A stretch of 64,000 nt of DNA. It comes from an uncultured Lachnospiraceae bacterium. Its GTDB lineage: Bacteria > Bacillota > Clostridia > Lachnospirales > Lachnospiraceae. Under the pieces are notes generated by a model. The model had not been told where the DNA came from and ran no database searches. It saw only the letters and a list, made by a program, of their open reading frames with translations. Of the stretch, positions 62,933 through 64,000 are shown piece after piece (within the stretch, counting starts at the first letter, position 1; each line of letters starts with the position of its first letter). Position numbers and translations under genes: made by a program. The DNA is taken from positions 62,001 through 126,000 of the forward strand of contig CANQTF010000004.1 in assembly GCA_947626745.1 (NCBI GenBank), in the 5' to 3' direction.

Positions 62933-63751
62933 TTAATGAGCGGAAATATGTCTGTCCATCTGCATGATATGCGTGGACAGCCACTCGGTCAAAAACTCCA
63001 CAAAACAGGCCAGTTCATCTTCGTCCTCCGCGGCAAAGTCCTCCAGATTCATCAGCTCAAGTCTGGTGGAAAGAGCGTCATGCGCCAGCCTGTGCATCTC
63101 CAGACCGTCGTAGCGGATACTTTCCATATACTCCTCCTCGTCCTTGAAATGCGTCTCCACATAGGCCCGCAGCGTCTTCAGTCTGTCGATGATCTTCTCT
63201 CTTGTCCCTGCCGCGCCGCCGGCGATCATGTGGTGGATCTCTCCGAGCATCCGCACCAGTTCCCTGTGTTCCTCGTCGATATGCTCCACGCCCGTCAGAT
63301 ATTCTTCCTTAAAGTCACAGTCTTTCCGTTTCTTCCACTCCTTGACCGGCACCAGCTTGCCGATGAGCAGATCCGAGCCGATGATGTGCCGGTAGAGCCA
63401 CCGCACCAGATAGGTGAGCAGGTCGTTTACGAGTCCGCGCTGGTCGCTCTCGCCGGAGCGGATATCCGCCTCGTCGATCTTCTCACAAAACTCCGCATGC
63501 TGCTGTCTCTGCAGCTCTAACTCCGGGTGCTTGATCGCCTCCATATACGCTTCCTCATGGCGGAAGTGCTCTACCGTGTACTGTTTCAGCCGTTCCACCA
63601 TATCGCATATCTCATCGTATCTGTCCCTGTTAAAATCTTTGTCCAGCATATCGTGCAGTTCCCCGATCAACCGAAAAAGCCCTCTGTGCTCGTCGTCGAT
63701 CTGCGTGACGCCGATGATGCAGTCGTCCGTGAAAGTATAAATCATATCCAT
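62933..63751 (-). CDS. Tandem bacteriohemerythrin, two domains
   Basis: The 272-residue protein holds two hemerythrin-like bundles, about 8-130 and 140-265, that may carry di-iron oxygen-binding sites. Domain 1 shows DDEH, HFRHEEAYM, QRQQHAEF and WLYRHIIGSD. Domain 2 shows DEEHREL, HFKDEEEYM, MHRLAHDAL and WLSTHIMQMD. Each contains the expected His/Glu/Asp ligands. Oxygen binding or sensing is inferred. The end is close to the tRNA promoter. It is not fused to a methyl-accepting chemotaxis part. Confidence 0.85.
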   Translation of the reverse strand: MDMIYTFTDDCIIGVTQIDDEHRGLFRLIGELHDMLDKDFNRDRYDEICDMVERLKQYTVEHFRHEEAYMEAIKHPELELQRQQHAEFCEKIDEADIRSGESDQRGLVNDLLTYLVRWLYRHIIGSDLLIGKLVPVKEWKKRKDCDFKEEYLTGVEHIDEEHRELVRMLGEIHHMIAGGAAGTREKIIDRLKTLRAYVETHFKDEEEYMESIRYDGLEMHRLAHDALSTRLELMNLEDFAAEDEDELACFVEFLTEWLSTHIMQMDRHISAH

Positions 63752-63788
63752 GCCCCCTGTCCTCTGTGCTGCCGTTAAAAATGATCCC

Positions 63789-64000
63789 CTAGAAAGTCAC
63801 TTCGCCGTCATGGGCGACAAGCGAAGCAGACACCACGCCCTCGATCTTCATGAGGTCTTTCACAAGCCGTCCTTCCTCGCGCACCCGCACCTCTATCGCC
63901 ATATCCAGATGATCCTGCGTGAGATTCCGCGCCTTGACCTTGTACAGGCGGCAATACTGTCCCAGCACATCTAGGATCTCCTCTTCCTTCTCAATATCCG
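63789..64000 (-). CDS. C-terminal end of a DUF4956-like membrane protein, 5' part outside window
   Basis: The last 69 residues read DIEKEEEILDVLGQYCRLYK and end VREEGRLVKDLMKIEGVVSA, then SLVAHDGEVTF. This matches the C-terminal soluble domain of DUF4956 (MgtC-like membrane) proteins, from memory. The upstream portion, which would carry the helices, is outside the window. The function of the family is unknown. The stop lies 37 bases before the hemerythrin start. Confidence 0.55.
   Translation of the reverse strand, partial: DIEKEEEILDVLGQYCRLYKVKARNLTQDHLDMAIEVRVREEGRLVKDLMKIEGVVSASLVAHDGEVTF

Overview
The window looks like chromosomal DNA of a GC-rich, endospore-forming Clostridia bacterium, most likely Lachnospiraceae. 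The reasons are a complete spoIIIA operon (AA to AH), spoIVB next to a spo0A-type gene, CotF-like coat proteins, the dgt-dnaG-sigA order, a tryptophan T-box, and a Firmicutes-style RNase P RNA. Almost all genes lie on the minus strand. The plus strand holds only a PHP gene and an acyltransferase/DUF6320 pair. The many long plus-strand frames opposite these genes are GC-skew shadows.

Layout. 1-1.6 kb: end of a MATE exporter gene and a small AT-rich island with a JAMM-motif protein plus a 56-residue protein. 1.8-11.8 kb: one long operon of membrane-anchored zinc-ribbon proteins with interchangeable ectodomains (C-type lectin, YARHG, LamG, FG-GAP-like), a lipoprotein amidase and a lipoprotein NagZ-type hexosaminidase. 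Its promoter has a run of eight G between -35 and -10. 12-15.8 kb: coat proteins, a SpoVB-type flippase and glycogen synthase. 15.9-27.1 kb: the conserved asp23-nusB-xseAB-ispA-dxs-tlyA-nadK-argR-recN-spoIVB-spo0A cluster. Its spo0A gene lacks nearly the whole receiver domain. 27.2-36.5 kb: a transglutaminase-like protein, prfC, deoB and spoIIIA with a SigE-like promoter. 36.5-41.2 kb: rarA and a predicted tryptophan ABC importer under a Trp (UGG) T-box. 41.3-49.7 kb: a PHP protein, two G3E metal GTPases, an ABC exporter, an aldose-epimerase-like protein and a trypsin-like protease. 49.9-57 kb: rnpB, a nucleoside kinase, trmK, sigA, dnaG and dgt. 57-64 kb: a hydrolase/acyltransferase/DUF6320 group, DUF4125, a GerMN lipoprotein, nagA, tRNA-Leu(CAG), a tandem hemerythrin and a truncated gene.

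The most unusual items are the receiver-less Spo0A at the normal spo0A locus, the zinc-ribbon operon with recombining N- and C-terminal cassettes behind a G8 promoter, the G3E GTPase fused to a YcgQ-like domain beside a His-rich G3E GTPase, and the JAMM island. All functions are inferred from sequence reading alone. No database search was run.
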